Positions 1 to 6,363 of a stretch of 40,036 bases of DNA are shown piece by piece. Made by a program: the position numbers and the translations under genes. How positions within the stretch are numbered: position 1 is the stretch's first letter; each line of letters opens with the position of its first letter. The stretch lies in the IMG/VR virus record IMGVR_UViG_3300035180_002108, positions 1 to 40,036 of that record; one strand, 5' to 3'. A model generated the notes under the pieces. That model ran no database searches. It was not told the origin of the DNA and saw nothing but the letters and a program-made list of their open reading frames with translations. Source of the DNA: a virus.

Positions 1-182
1 GAACGTCGTGTATCCAGTCGAGAAGGGGAATGTCCCAGTCCCCTTCGTGCACATCCCCGTCGCGGTGTTGACCGAGTAGTAGTCAACCACGGCAGTCTCC
101 GTGAGCGTGAAGACCCTAGTTCGGTACACCCCACAAGTCGAACCGAGTTCCTGGAAGTAGCCCACCCCTGCGCCGACAGGCG
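1..182. repeat. Terminal direct repeat, left copy (assembly circularity)
   Basis: Bases 1-182 match 39855-40036 at 181 of 182 positions (C at 55, T at 39909). The repeat lies inside one coding frame and that frame stays open across the join. This fits the overlap produced when a circular or circularly permuted genome is assembled, rather than a functional long terminal repeat. Confidence 0.9.
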
Positions 183-606
183 TGCATCCCGTCGTCACCG
201 GGCTGATGAAGATGCGATTCGTGCAGCTTGGGTCAGTGAAGTAGGCTATGCCGCTAGCACCCGTGTACGGCGGAAGGCATCTGAGCGTGTCGTCGCCCGC
301 CGTGCTGGGTGAACAACTCACGCCCAACTTGCTGTCAAAGTAGCCTGCAAAGGTCTTGACGGTCATGCCATCCGGCGTGGTCGTCGTCTGGTAGCGGAGC
401 TTGATCCTCGACCCGCTCGTCCCCTCAGGGGCGGCCATGGCGTCGGGGACCGGCGACACGAGGGCGTCGAGCACCTCCCCGATCGAGACGTCGCCACCCC
501 CATCGAGCTGCTTCGCCACCTGCTCAGCAGTGGTGGCCGAGCACGCCACGAACACGTACACGACCACGGCCCCCACGAGCGACGACGCGACGCGACGGAT
601 CTGCAT
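1..606 (-). CDS. Secreted Cys-containing lipoprotein, N-terminal part (gene continues across the contig junction)
   Basis: Leftward frame starting at ATG 604-606, with GGGAG 8 bases upstream, running open to base 1 and continuing in the circle at 39854 down to 39792; the joined protein is 222 aa. Residues 1-22 form a lipoprotein signal (RR, hydrophobic stretch, FVAC, lipidated C22). The mature part has two Cys-containing motifs (GYFDSKLGVSCSP and DDTLRCLPPY, then FTDPSCTNRIF). This layout resembles a lipoprotein family I associate with Myxococcota (DUF7481-like, recalled, not searched). Function unknown; a lysogenic-conversion or superinfection-exclusion role is a guess. It lies beyond the hairpin terminator that closes the neighbouring leftward operon, so it probably has its own promoter. 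Confidence 0.75.
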   Translation of the reverse strand, partial: MQIRRVASSLVGAVVVYVFVACSATTAEQVAKQLDGGGDVSIGEVLDALVSPVPDAMAAPEGTSGSRIKLRYQTTTTPDGMTVKTFAGYFDSKLGVSCSPSTAGDDTLRCLPPYTGASGIAYFTDPSCTNRIFISPVTTGCTPVGAGVGYFQELGSTCGVYRTRVFTLTETAVVDYYSVNTATGMCTKGTGTFPFSTGYTTF

Positions 607-685
607 GGTTGGTCTCCCGGTTTGAACGGAGACACGACATCGGAGAGAGGCGGGAGATGCAAGCCTCGGGTGCGTCGGCCGCAGG

Positions 686-703
686 ATCCACCTATCGGCC
701 CGC
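686..703 (+). promoter_or_regulatory. Start-associated element, copy 1 (no gene follows)
   Basis: ATCCACCTATCGGCCCGC matches the 12-copy consensus; the following bases (CATCTTCGAG) also resemble those after the 12392 copy (CATCTACGAG). No rightward gene follows; instead three hairpins lie at 717-733, 743-764 and 770-818. Confidence 0.5.
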
Positions 704-706
704 ATC

Positions 707-818
707 TTCGAGTCGTCGGGGAAGTCTCCCCTCGGCGCCCTTGGCCCGGCAGGCTTCCCGGGCCGCTCCGATCTGGGGGGCGCCGGACCTATGGGCATGG
801 GGTCGGCGCCCCCCGATC
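707..818 (+). ncRNA. Candidate structured RNA (three consecutive hairpins)
   Basis: Downstream of the element at 686-703 are GGGGA/TCCCC (718-722/727-731), GGCCCGG/CCGGGCC (743-749/758-764) and the strong terminator-like stem GGGGGGCGCC/GGCGCCCCCC (775-784/805-814). No coding frame is credible here. If 686-703 is a promoter, a transcript of about 110 nt would end at the last stem. The alternative is that only the last stem matters, as terminator of the leftward gene that stops at 835. Confidence 0.3.
770..818 (-). terminator. Strong stem-loop terminator
   Basis: Ten-base perfect stem GGGGGGCGCC (775-784) with GGCGCCCCCC (805-814), extended by GATC on both outer sides (one-base bulge) and by GACC/GGTC inside the loop. 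It lies just past the stop of the leftward gene 835-2373 and separates that operon from the lipoprotein gene. No U-tract is obvious; it could act in both directions. Confidence 0.6.
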
Positions 819-834
819 ACTTCGAGCATGTCGG

Positions 835-2373
835 TCACGACGCGCGCTTGAGGGCCTCCATCCACGACGACGCCTCCAAGAAGGCGGCCTTCATCGCGTC
901 ACTCACGACCCCGCCGTGGCGGTCCGGGTGGATGTCGAACATGCGCTGGCGAAGGATCTTGCGGGCTCCGTCGATCGTCGTGGCACCGAGACGCGTGAGG
1001 ATTTCGCCCACGGAGATCCCGCTCGACCAGGAGGAGCGCGCCTTCCTCGGGCCCCTGGCCTTCGGCTTGGCCTTCTTCGGCTGGCACTTCGTCCAGGCGG
1101 TCCACATCAGGTGCTTGAGGCGTCCCAGGCCCGGCTGCACGTGCACCTGGTGGAGGCGCGGGTGCAGCCCCACGAAGAACGACTCGACCCAGGCCATGAG
1201 CCTCTCGATCGCGCTGGCGATCGTCACGGGACCGGGGCGGTGCACGGGTGCGGGAGGCGACCGGCGGGCGAGCCCGTGCCGCAACTCACCGAAGCTGTCG
1301 TAGAGGCGCTTGAGGTACGGGGCGGCGAGCCGGCCGGCGAGATCGGTGAGCAGTTCGACGACCTCGCCGAAGGCGTCGTACATGACGCTCGGCTTGAACG
1401 TGGGATCCGGCGTGAGCAGGAAGACGTCGTGCGGGCCGTTGCCCGCGCCGATCGACCGGAGCCAGCCCTCCTCCTCGGCCCACTTCTGGAGACGCTGGCC
1501 CGTGGTCTTCGAGGTGATGCCAGCAGCCCGGTTCAAGTCCGCCGGGGAACACCCGCCGGGGAAGCGCTCCTCCAGGAGGTCGGCGTACGCGCGGGCATCA
1601 CGCCGCATCTGTGCCGCGGTGCGACGCGGGGCACGCTTCGGGGGCTTCGGGGGCTCGGGGGTCGGCTCCGCCACGCTCGGGGGGGCTGCGTCGTTCGGCG
1701 CGTGCTCGGGCTCCTGGACGGCCCTCACGTCGCTCGCCGGGACCTCCTCGACAACCGGGGTCGCCATGGTCGCCAGGACGCGGCGCACCTCCTCGATGCC
1801 CTCGGCATGCGTGGGGGAGTCCTCGTACACCTTCGAGAGGCGCATCATGCGCTTCGCGGACGCGGTCTTCTCCTCCACAGTGCCGGTGTGCCAGGGGCCG
1901 AGGGCCGCCCTGTACAAAACCAGCACCTCGTCCCAGACGCGGACTGCCGCGCGGATCTTCGTCACCGGGATGCCGAGTCGACTAGAGATGTCCGCCGTCA
2001 TCCCTCCCTCCGGCCGTGCTGCCTTCGGGATGCGATCCCAGTACCACTGCGCAGCATTCGCCCCCGCGCCGATCCGGAAGGTCTCGAAGAACCCGAACCC
2101 AGGACGGCCGCGGATGCGCTCGACCGCTTCGAGGTACTCGCGGAGATCCGGGTGCGACGCTCCGACCTTGACCTGGGACGGCTTCGGGGGCTCGGGTTCC
2201 GGTTCCGGTTGCCAGACGAAGCCCTCGAAGGGGACGACGTCCTCGACGTCGTTCGAGGGCGCGGGCGCCACCTCGACGTCCTCGGGCGGCTCGAAGTTGA
2301 GGGCCTCGACGAGCATCTCGTGCGCGTAGGAGAGGTCCTTGGGGTCGATGAAGTAGCGGGTCGTGGGGGTCAT
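835..2373 (-). CDS. Replication-region protein with HTH segments and C-terminal J-domain-like HPD motif
   Basis: 512 aa. In order: acidic N-terminus and Pro/Glu-rich linker (about 35-70); an HTH-like stretch (MTADISSRLGIPVTKIRAAV, about 125-145); a Pro/Ala linker (about 205-250); a winged-helix-like segment (about 255-322); a basic Lys/Arg/Ala linker; and a C-terminal segment with HPD at 482-484 between two helices (GARKILRQRMFDI and MKAAFLEASSWMEAL), the layout of a DnaJ J-domain. By position in the leftward operon downstream of the ATPase gene it could be an initiator or helicase-loading protein that recruits host DnaK; that is inference. The start has no visible Shine-Dalgarno and abuts a hairpin (2374-2389). 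Confidence 0.75.
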   Translation of the reverse strand: MTPTTRYFIDPKDLSYAHEMLVEALNFEPPEDVEVAPAPSNDVEDVVPFEGFVWQPEPEPEPPKPSQVKVGASHPDLREYLEAVERIRGRPGFGFFETFRIGAGANAAQWYWDRIPKAARPEGGMTADISSRLGIPVTKIRAAVRVWDEVLVLYRAALGPWHTGTVEEKTASAKRMMRLSKVYEDSPTHAEGIEEVRRVLATMATPVVEEVPASDVRAVQEPEHAPNDAAPPSVAEPTPEPPKPPKRAPRRTAAQMRRDARAYADLLEERFPGGCSPADLNRAAGITSKTTGQRLQKWAEEEGWLRSIGAGNGPHDVFLLTPDPTFKPSVMYDAFGEVVELLTDLAGRLAAPYLKRLYDSFGELRHGLARRSPPAPVHRPGPVTIASAIERLMAWVESFFVGLHPRLHQVHVQPGLGRLKHLMWTAWTKCQPKKAKPKARGPRKARSSWSSGISVGEILTRLGATTIDGARKILRQRMFDIHPDRHGGVVSDAMKAAFLEASSWMEALKRAS

Positions 2374-2390
2374 GGCACCGGGGGGTGCCA
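2373..2390 (-). promoter_or_regulatory. Hairpin abutting the start codon of the HPD-motif gene
   Basis: On the leftward mRNA, GGCACC CCCC GGTGCC directly precedes ATG (arms 2384-2389 and 2374-2379); the A of ATG can pair with a U on the other side, giving a 7-bp stem. No Shine-Dalgarno is visible upstream. The hairpin could limit translation. Confidence 0.4.
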
Positions 2391-2521
2391 GAGGGGGTTC
2401 GGGGTCCTGGGTCTCGTGGGCTGTCCCTCTGACGCCCTACGTACAGGTCTCGACAGGCGGCGGTCCTGTCCAAACCGGATAAAACCGCATCCGTGCTTTG
2501 TCGGCCCTGGCTAACCCATTG

Positions 2522-2597
2522 ATCTCCAATGAGAACAATCGACACACCGGCGTGATATGTCCGCCCGAAAGGCCAATCGCACCGCGTCATTGGAGAT
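2522..2597. promoter_or_regulatory. 11-bp inverted repeat pair, candidate operator
   Basis: ATCTCCAATGA at 2522-2532 is the exact reverse complement of TCATTGGAGAT at 2587-2597, 54 bases apart. The pair sits in the non-coding stretch 2374-2715, upstream of the leftward gene that starts at 2373. The bases between are relatively AT-rich. It could be a paired operator (looping) or part of a promoter region. I see no gene in 2374-2715. Confidence 0.4.
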
Positions 2598-2649
2598 TTG
2601 ACCACCCATACCTACATCAATGACGGCCCCCGGAACGTGTCTTGGGGGA

Positions 2650-2710
2650 CACGACCCCCAAAGAGAAGGGGCCGCACCTGCGGCCCCTCGGACACGACTT
2701 GGGGGTCGTG
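2650..2710 (-). terminator. Nested stem-loop downstream of the small leftward gene
   Basis: Inner stem AGGGGCCGC (2667-2675) with GCGGCCCCT (2680-2688), 4-base loop; outer arms CACGACCCCCAA (about 2651-2662) and TTGGGGGTCGTG (2699-2710). It lies 6 bases past the stop of the leftward gene 2716-2889. Probably a terminator or attenuator within the leftward operon. Confidence 0.55.
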
Positions 2711-2715
2711 GGGAT

Positions 2716-2889
2716 CTACTGCCCCCGAAGGTGCTCCCAGGCCGTGCGACGCCGGCCCGAGTAGGCCGCCGCAGCCTCCTCGGCGGCCTGTAGTGCCCCC
2801 GATGCCGCCGCGAGGGCCGTGAGGATCTCGGCCACCACCTGCACGTCGATCAGCGGCACGTGCACTTCGTTGGGGCTCTGGGCGGGCAT
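2716..2889 (-). CDS. Small hypothetical protein
   Basis: 57 aa, Ala-rich and helical in the middle (AEILTALAAASGALQAAEEA). I chose ATG 2887-2889 because AAGGA lies about 10 bases upstream; an in-frame ATG at 2916 would overlap the preceding gene and lacks that spacing. It follows the 65-aa gene directly in the leftward operon and is followed by a strong stem-loop. I do not recognise the family. Confidence 0.6.
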   Translation of the reverse strand: MPAQSPNEVHVPLIDVQVVAEILTALAAASGALQAAEEAAAAYSGRRRTAWEHLRGQ

Positions 2890-2912
2890 GGTCGTGTGGT
2901 TCCTTCTTGGGG

Positions 2913-3110
2913 TCACGTGGTTTCGAGCTGAAATCGCAGCCGATCGCGCTCCTTCTCGGCTGCGACACGGGCCTGATGTGCACGGGCAAGTGCACGGCGT
3001 AGGTCGAGGTTCTCTCCGCGGATCTTGATCGCCTGGTCGTGCAACTTGGCGATCTCGGCGTAGAGGACTTCGCGAAGCGGGTCTTGGTCGAGGTCGGGAT
3101 CGAGGGACAT
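2913..3110 (-). CDS. Small coiled-coil protein
   Basis: 65 aa, ATG 3108-3110 with GGAG about 10 bases upstream. The sequence is one long charged helix (EIAKLHDQAIKIRGENLDLR, then RVAAEKERDRLRFQLE) with heptad-like Leu/Ile spacing, so a coiled coil is likely. It lies between the ATPase gene and the 57-aa gene in the leftward early operon. Function unknown; it could be an accessory or regulatory protein for replication, but nothing in the sequence proves that. Confidence 0.65.
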   Translation of the reverse strand: MSLDPDLDQDPLREVLYAEIAKLHDQAIKIRGENLDLRRALARAHQARVAAEKERDRLRFQLETT

Positions 3111-3167
3111 ATCGGTCGTCTCCAGTGCTATGGGGAGATTCGATCCGATCTACATCTGGATATGATC

Positions 3168-3176
3168 TTGGGGGTC
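3168..3176 (-). repeat. TTGGGGGTC spacer repeat
   Basis: One of several copies (2653-2661 inverted, 2699-2707, 3168-3176, 4873-4881, 4938-4946) found only in spacers or at gene ends of the leftward operon. On the leftward mRNA it reads GACCCCCAA and usually lies within about 10 bases after a stop codon. Confidence 0.4.
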
Positions 3177-3183
3177 GAGTCGC

Positions 3184-4821
3184 TCAGACGTCATTCATAA
3201 CGCTGGCGTAGTGATCCTCGGACTCCATGCCAGTCGGCTTCGGCACGTAGGCGTCCTTGAGGGCCGTGTGCACCCGCGCGCCTCTCGCCCCGATCGAGAC
3301 CTTCACGTGATCCGTGTCGACGAGGTGCGCGACGACGCCACGTAGGGCCGAGCGGCTGATGTCCTTCGCCCGATCCTCAATCCCGCTGGCCGACAGCCCG
3401 GGGTTCTTCACGATGATGTCGAGCACCATCGAGCAGTGCGCGACATCCTCCTGCGACTCGGCGGCGCCCTCCGGCACGAGGTCGATGCGCAACCCCCATC
3501 GGAGATCGTCGCCCATGGGGTTCGCGATCGTGGGGTCGCCGACGTCCACGATCTTGTACGCCATCGGGGCGAGCTTCGAGCCGCGGAGACGCTCCTTTTC
3601 GTGCGTGAGGGCCACCACGCCGTCATCACGGCGGTCGGCGACGTAGCACCCCCCGAGGGCGTCGTAGAGGGCCGAGGAGCCTCGGATCATCATGCGCGCC
3701 GAGCCCGCCTGGTCCTTCGTCGGCTTGCGACTGTGATGAATAACGAGCGGGAGGCACCGCTCGCCCGCGACCCGGGAGAGCATGTCGAGGGGCACGCGGG
3801 CCTCGCTGGAGTTCTCCTCGGTCGAGGGTGATGCCGCACGAAACGAGTCGATGATCACGAGGTCGAAGTTCTTGAGGGTCGTGCGGAGCAGGGCCTCGGT
3901 GGCCGGGTCGTCGATCTTCTGCGTCGGGAAGTTCGCGAGCCGAAGGCGGTCCTCGGCGATCAACCTCTGGACGTCGATCCCCATGCCACGACAGAGGCGC
4001 TGGTAGCGCTCACGCGTGAGGTACCCGCCCTGCTCGAAGTCGAGGTGTAGAACTCGCCCCTGCGTGACCTCGTGCAGGCCGAACACGGGCTGGCCCGAGC
4101 AGACGCAGAGGGCCAGGTACTGCGCGAACATCGTCTTGCCGCTGTCGCCGTACCCCGCGAGCATCACCGTGCCGACGAGGGGCGAGAGCCGGAGGCCCTT
4201 GCAGAGCCACGTCGGCAGCGGCAGCGGCTCCAGGATGTCCGCCGCGCTCATCGTGATGATGCTCGACTGCGCCGCCTCCTCGAACGTAGCGAGCTGCTCC
4301 TTGATGAACTTGACGCCGTCGGCCTCGCCCTTGAGGGTCGTCTTCCTCTTGCCATCGACGACCTCAAGCCCCTTGGTGGCGATCGTCTGGAGCTTGCGCC
4401 CCATCACCGCCAACTGGATCTGGCGCTCCGTCGCGCACGCCATGTCGAGGTGGTACTGGAAGTTCGTCCGGATGAGCGGCGAAACCTCTCGGAGGTCCTT
4501 GAGGCGCTCCTCGACCTCGACATCGCCGTTGCACGCCGTGTGGATCGTCGCCGACGACGGCACCTCGTCGTACGTCGCCACGTGCGTCTCGATGATCTTG
4601 AAGATCATCAGGTCGTCGCCACGGCCGATGACCAGGGCCCCCGAGGTCACCGCCGCCGCCAGGCGCTCCCAGTTGAACCGCAGGTTGTCGAGACTGACCT
4701 TCGCCTCGCCCGTGATGTCGGTGTACTCGATCACGGAGCGCAACAGCGCCTTGGCCGATAGACGTCCCTCGTCGGCGTAGTCGGTAGTCGGTTGATTCGC
4801 TTGCTTGATGTAGTTAGACAC
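3184..4821 (-). CDS. RepA/AAA_25-like ATPase, likely replicative helicase
   Basis: 545 aa, GTG start with GAGG about 8 bases upstream. The RecA-type core has Walker A AGYGDSGKT (222-230), Walker B LVIIDSF (321-327), a sensor-like IHHSRK (361-366) and RGSSAL (380-385), the order seen in RepA/AAA_25 hexameric ATPases of plasmids and phages. Residues 1-195 form a helical N-terminal region as in DnaB-like proteins (inference); residues about 460-525 look like a winged helix (LSASGIEDRAKDISRSALRG). It probably unwinds or loads at the phage origin. No primase or polymerase is seen, so replication would rely on the host for those. Upstream gene 4945-5259; a 9-bp stem-loop lies just before this start. 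Confidence 0.85.
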   Translation of the reverse strand: MSNYIKQANQPTTDYADEGRLSAKALLRSVIEYTDITGEAKVSLDNLRFNWERLAAAVTSGALVIGRGDDLMIFKIIETHVATYDEVPSSATIHTACNGDVEVEERLKDLREVSPLIRTNFQYHLDMACATERQIQLAVMGRKLQTIATKGLEVVDGKRKTTLKGEADGVKFIKEQLATFEEAAQSSIITMSAADILEPLPLPTWLCKGLRLSPLVGTVMLAGYGDSGKTMFAQYLALCVCSGQPVFGLHEVTQGRVLHLDFEQGGYLTRERYQRLCRGMGIDVQRLIAEDRLRLANFPTQKIDDPATEALLRTTLKNFDLVIIDSFRAASPSTEENSSEARVPLDMLSRVAGERCLPLVIHHSRKPTKDQAGSARMMIRGSSALYDALGGCYVADRRDDGVVALTHEKERLRGSKLAPMAYKIVDVGDPTIANPMGDDLRWGLRIDLVPEGAAESQEDVAHCSMVLDIIVKNPGLSASGIEDRAKDISRSALRGVVAHLVDTDHVKVSIGARGARVHTALKDAYVPKPTGMESEDHYASVMNDV

Positions 4822-4840
4822 TCTCGACCTCGACCCAGGA

Positions 4841-4866
4841 ACGGCAGCCCCTGATCCGGCTGCCGT
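4841..4866 (-). terminator. Stem-loop between two leftward genes
   Basis: ACGGCAGCC (4841-4849) pairs with GGCTGCCGT (4858-4866), 8-base loop. It lies 20 bases upstream of the ATPase start, in the spacer after the 104-aa gene. It could be an attenuator or a translational control stem; no U-tract follows. Confidence 0.4.
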
Positions 4867-4872
4867 CCCTCA

Positions 4873-4946
4873 TTGGGGGTCGTGCTGCGGGGTCTCCCGC
4901 TTGCGGCGCACGGGGGCCGACTTCTGATTTGATCCCGTTGGGGGTC
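4873..4946 (-). repeat. Two TTGGGGGTC spacer repeats
   Basis: TTGGGGGTC at 4873-4881 and 4938-4946; the second overlaps the stop codon of the 104-aa gene (TGACCCCCAA on the mRNA). Spacer of 123 bases between two leftward genes, no other gene seen. Confidence 0.4.
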
Positions 4947-5259
4947 ACTCGGATGCCTTGGCCTTGGCCTGCTCCTTGGCACGCTCCCGGGCCTGGGTGA
5001 CGGCCGCGTGCCGCGCCTTGCGCCTGGATACCGACGAGGCCCGCAGCTCGGCGATCGAGGCCAACGCCACGCCATCGTCGGCCTTGAACTGCCGCAGCCC
5101 CAGGACCAGGGCCGCCGCCGCGATCCGGTGCTGCGTGCTACCCGGGTGCCGCGACACCAGGTACGCCAACAGGTCCACCAGCTCATTGGTCTTGAGGACC
5201 GATAGGCATCCCCCCACCACCTCGTGCGCAGTCATCAGTGCCGTGTTCGAGTCGTCCAT
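4945..5259 (-). CDS. Hypothetical early protein
   Basis: 104 aa, first gene of the leftward operon. Start ATG 5257-5259 has an excellent Shine-Dalgarno (AGGAGG) 9 bases upstream. The N-terminal two thirds are helical and hydrophobic in patches (ELVDLLAYLV, RIAAAALVLGL); the C-terminus is a basic Ala/Lys/Arg tail (AVTQARERAKEQAKAKASE). Its place right next to the dyad operator and the candidate origin fits a regulator or initiator accessory protein, but I cannot assign a family. Confidence 0.65.
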   Translation of the reverse strand: MDDSNTALMTAHEVVGGCLSVLKTNELVDLLAYLVSRHPGSTQHRIAAAALVLGLRQFKADDGVALASIAELRASSVSRRKARHAAVTQARERAKEQAKAKASE

Positions 5260-5275
5260 TTGCCGTGCCTCCTGT

Positions 5276-5306
5276 CATACGGAATCCGATAAGTAGATTT
5301 CGTATG
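5276..5306. promoter_or_regulatory. Dyad-symmetric candidate operator at the leftward promoter
   Basis: CATACGGAATC (5276-5286) and GATTTCGTATG (5296-5306) are reverse complements at 10 of 11 positions, with 9 bases (CGATAAGTA) between. The right edge of the dyad, as read leftward, ends 16 bases before the start codon of the first leftward gene. On the leftward strand the centre reads TACTTATCG, which includes the TTATCG core of the late start-associated element. Likely a repressor or autoregulator site controlling the early operon. Confidence 0.55.
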
Positions 5307-5429
5307 CAGGCCGGTACACCGGAGGGGACGCCCGATAGGGGCTGGACGAGCACGTTCGACATCGGGAGAGAGATCGACGAGCGATTCCTCCCGAGTCGGG
5401 TATGAGGATGTAGGCAACTAGGGCGTCCC

Positions 5430-5641
5430 AGCTCGCCGGCGAGCTGACCGATTTCGGCGAGGTGGCGGCGAGCTGAATGGCCATTCACCTCGCCGAGGGG
5501 TCGGCGAGGTCAAACGCTTGATTTCTCGCAGCTCGCCAGCTCGCCGCAGCTCGCCGATCCATGTCGGCGAGGTCGGGGGTCACCAGTTCGCCAGCTCGCC
5601 ACCCCCTTTAAGGGTGGCAGCGTCCGGCGAGCTGGCGAGCT
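5430..5641. repeat. Octamer cluster AGCTCGCC / GGCGAGCT
   Basis: Direct AGCTCGCC at 5430, 5530, 5538, 5548 and 5593; inverted GGCGAGCT at 5438, 5467, 5626 and 5634; the variant GGCGAGGT/ACCTCGCC at 5456, 5487, 5503, 5566 (another at 5785); AGTTCGCC at 5585. Several are back-to-back (5430/5438, 5530/5538, 5626/5634). Confidence 0.7.
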
Positions 5642-5660
5642 GGGAGACTGAAGAGAGGAG

Positions 5661-5771
5661 GACCTCAGAGGTCGAGAACCTCAGAAGGGGAGTCCTCGTA
5701 GAACAGCGCCTCAGAAAACCCAGACCTCAGGGAACGCCTCAGAGGACATCTCCAGGGAACAACGCCTCAGA
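5661..5771 (+). repeat. CCTCAGA repeat cluster
   Basis: CCTCAGA at 5663, 5679, 5709, 5737 and 5765 and CCTCAGG at 5725, all in one direction. The first is embedded in the near-perfect palindrome GACCTCAGAGGTC (5661-5673). Confidence 0.65.
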
Positions 5772-5809
5772 GGACAGCTCCCAGACCTCGCCGACGCCTG
5801 GACGCATCC

Positions 5810-5828
5810 GACGCGCCGAAGGCGCGTC
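5810..5828. other. 8-bp stem with GAA loop
   Basis: GACGCGCC (5810-5817), GAA, GGCGCGTC (5821-5828). Perfect stem in the candidate origin; could be a terminator or a single-strand initiation structure. Confidence 0.45.
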
Positions 5829-5857
5829 CCGCGTAGGGGCCGGGGCCGGCGTTCCAC

Positions 5858-5896
5858 GGTCGCGCTGCAAGGTCGCGCTCCATGGTCGTGCTGCCG
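5858..5896 (+). repeat. Three 13-bp tandem repeats
   Basis: GGTCGCGCTGCAA (5858-5870), GGTCGCGCTCCAT (5871-5883), GGTCGTGCTGCCG (5884-5896): exact 13-base period with a shared GGTCGYGCT core. Iteron-like. Confidence 0.55.
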
Positions 5897-5961
5897 GCGT
5901 TTCCTCGCCCCGGCGTGTGGTGCGGCCTGGCGCGCAAGAGCTGGGTGCTTACCCTATCCGG

Positions 5962-6363
5962 ATGTCCAACTCCCCCATGCCTCCCGTAACATTCGATTTT
6001 TCCCGGCAGCCCAAGGCGCAGTTCGAGCGGTTCGCCCTGCAACGCTACGCCGCCAAGTTCGCCGAGGTGGCGAAGCTCACCGCCAAGATCCGCGACCTGG
6101 AGGGGAACGCCGGACATCACCGGAAACACGGCGAGCACGCGCCAGCGACCACGTTCGAGAAGGTCGCCAGCGAGCACCGCCGCAAGCTCGAAGAGGCAAA
6201 GCGCGCCCTGGTGGCGTGGCAGCAGTGCATCGAGCACTTGAACAAGCCCGCCTCACCGCCGGCCCCGAAGCCCGTCGTCTTGCTCCCGCCCTCGTATCTC
6301 AACGCCGGCCAGAAGCTCGCCTGGATGATCGGCGCGCACATGGCGAACACGTTCGGCAAGTAG
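5962..6363 (+). CDS. Hypothetical helical protein
   Basis: 133 aa from ATG 5962; a second possible start is ATG 5977. No Shine-Dalgarno is visible; TACCCT at 5950-5955 is 6 bases before the ATG, so a leaderless transcript is possible. The protein is mostly charged helix (FAEVAKLTAKIRDLEGNAGH, then HRRKLEEAKRALVAWQQCIE), followed by a Pro-rich linker and a short hydrophobic C-terminus. It is the first rightward gene beyond the candidate origin. The frame extends further upstream through the repeats, but that part has no start and is not credible as protein. Family not recognised. Confidence 0.6.
   Translation: MSNSPMPPVTFDFSRQPKAQFERFALQRYAAKFAEVAKLTAKIRDLEGNAGHHRKHGEHAPATTFEKVASEHRRKLEEAKRALVAWQQCIEHLNKPASPPAPKPVVLLPPSYLNAGQKLAWMIGAHMANTFGK

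Larger units (their letters stand above)
5260..5961. other. Non-coding control region, candidate replication origin
   Basis: About 700 bases between divergent genes (leftward from 5259, rightward from 5962). Open frames here have no plausible starts and are made of repeats. It contains the dyad at 5276-5306, a dense cluster of the octamer ASCTCGCC in both directions (5430-5641), CCTCAGA repeats (5663-5771), an 8-bp stem with GAA loop (5810-5828) and three 13-bp tandem repeats (5858-5896). Clusters of short repeats next to a helicase gene are typical of iteron origins; repressor operators would look similar. Confidence 0.55.

Noticed and set aside
1-182. Terminal repeat as a biological long terminal repeat or attachment site
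   Set aside because: It lies within one continuous gene and fits an assembly overlap of a circular genome.
622-2514. 630-codon plus-strand open frame
   Set aside because: It lies opposite the credible minus-strand gene 835-2373, is extremely Arg-rich and runs through the terminator stem; a shadow of GC-rich codon use.
5430-5771. CRISPR array
   Set aside because: Repeats are 7-8 bases, in both directions and irregularly spaced, without spacers of even length.
5518-5961. N-terminal extension of the 5962-6363 protein
   Set aside because: The frame is open but made of repeat sequence and has no Shine-Dalgarno or conserved look; treated as non-coding.
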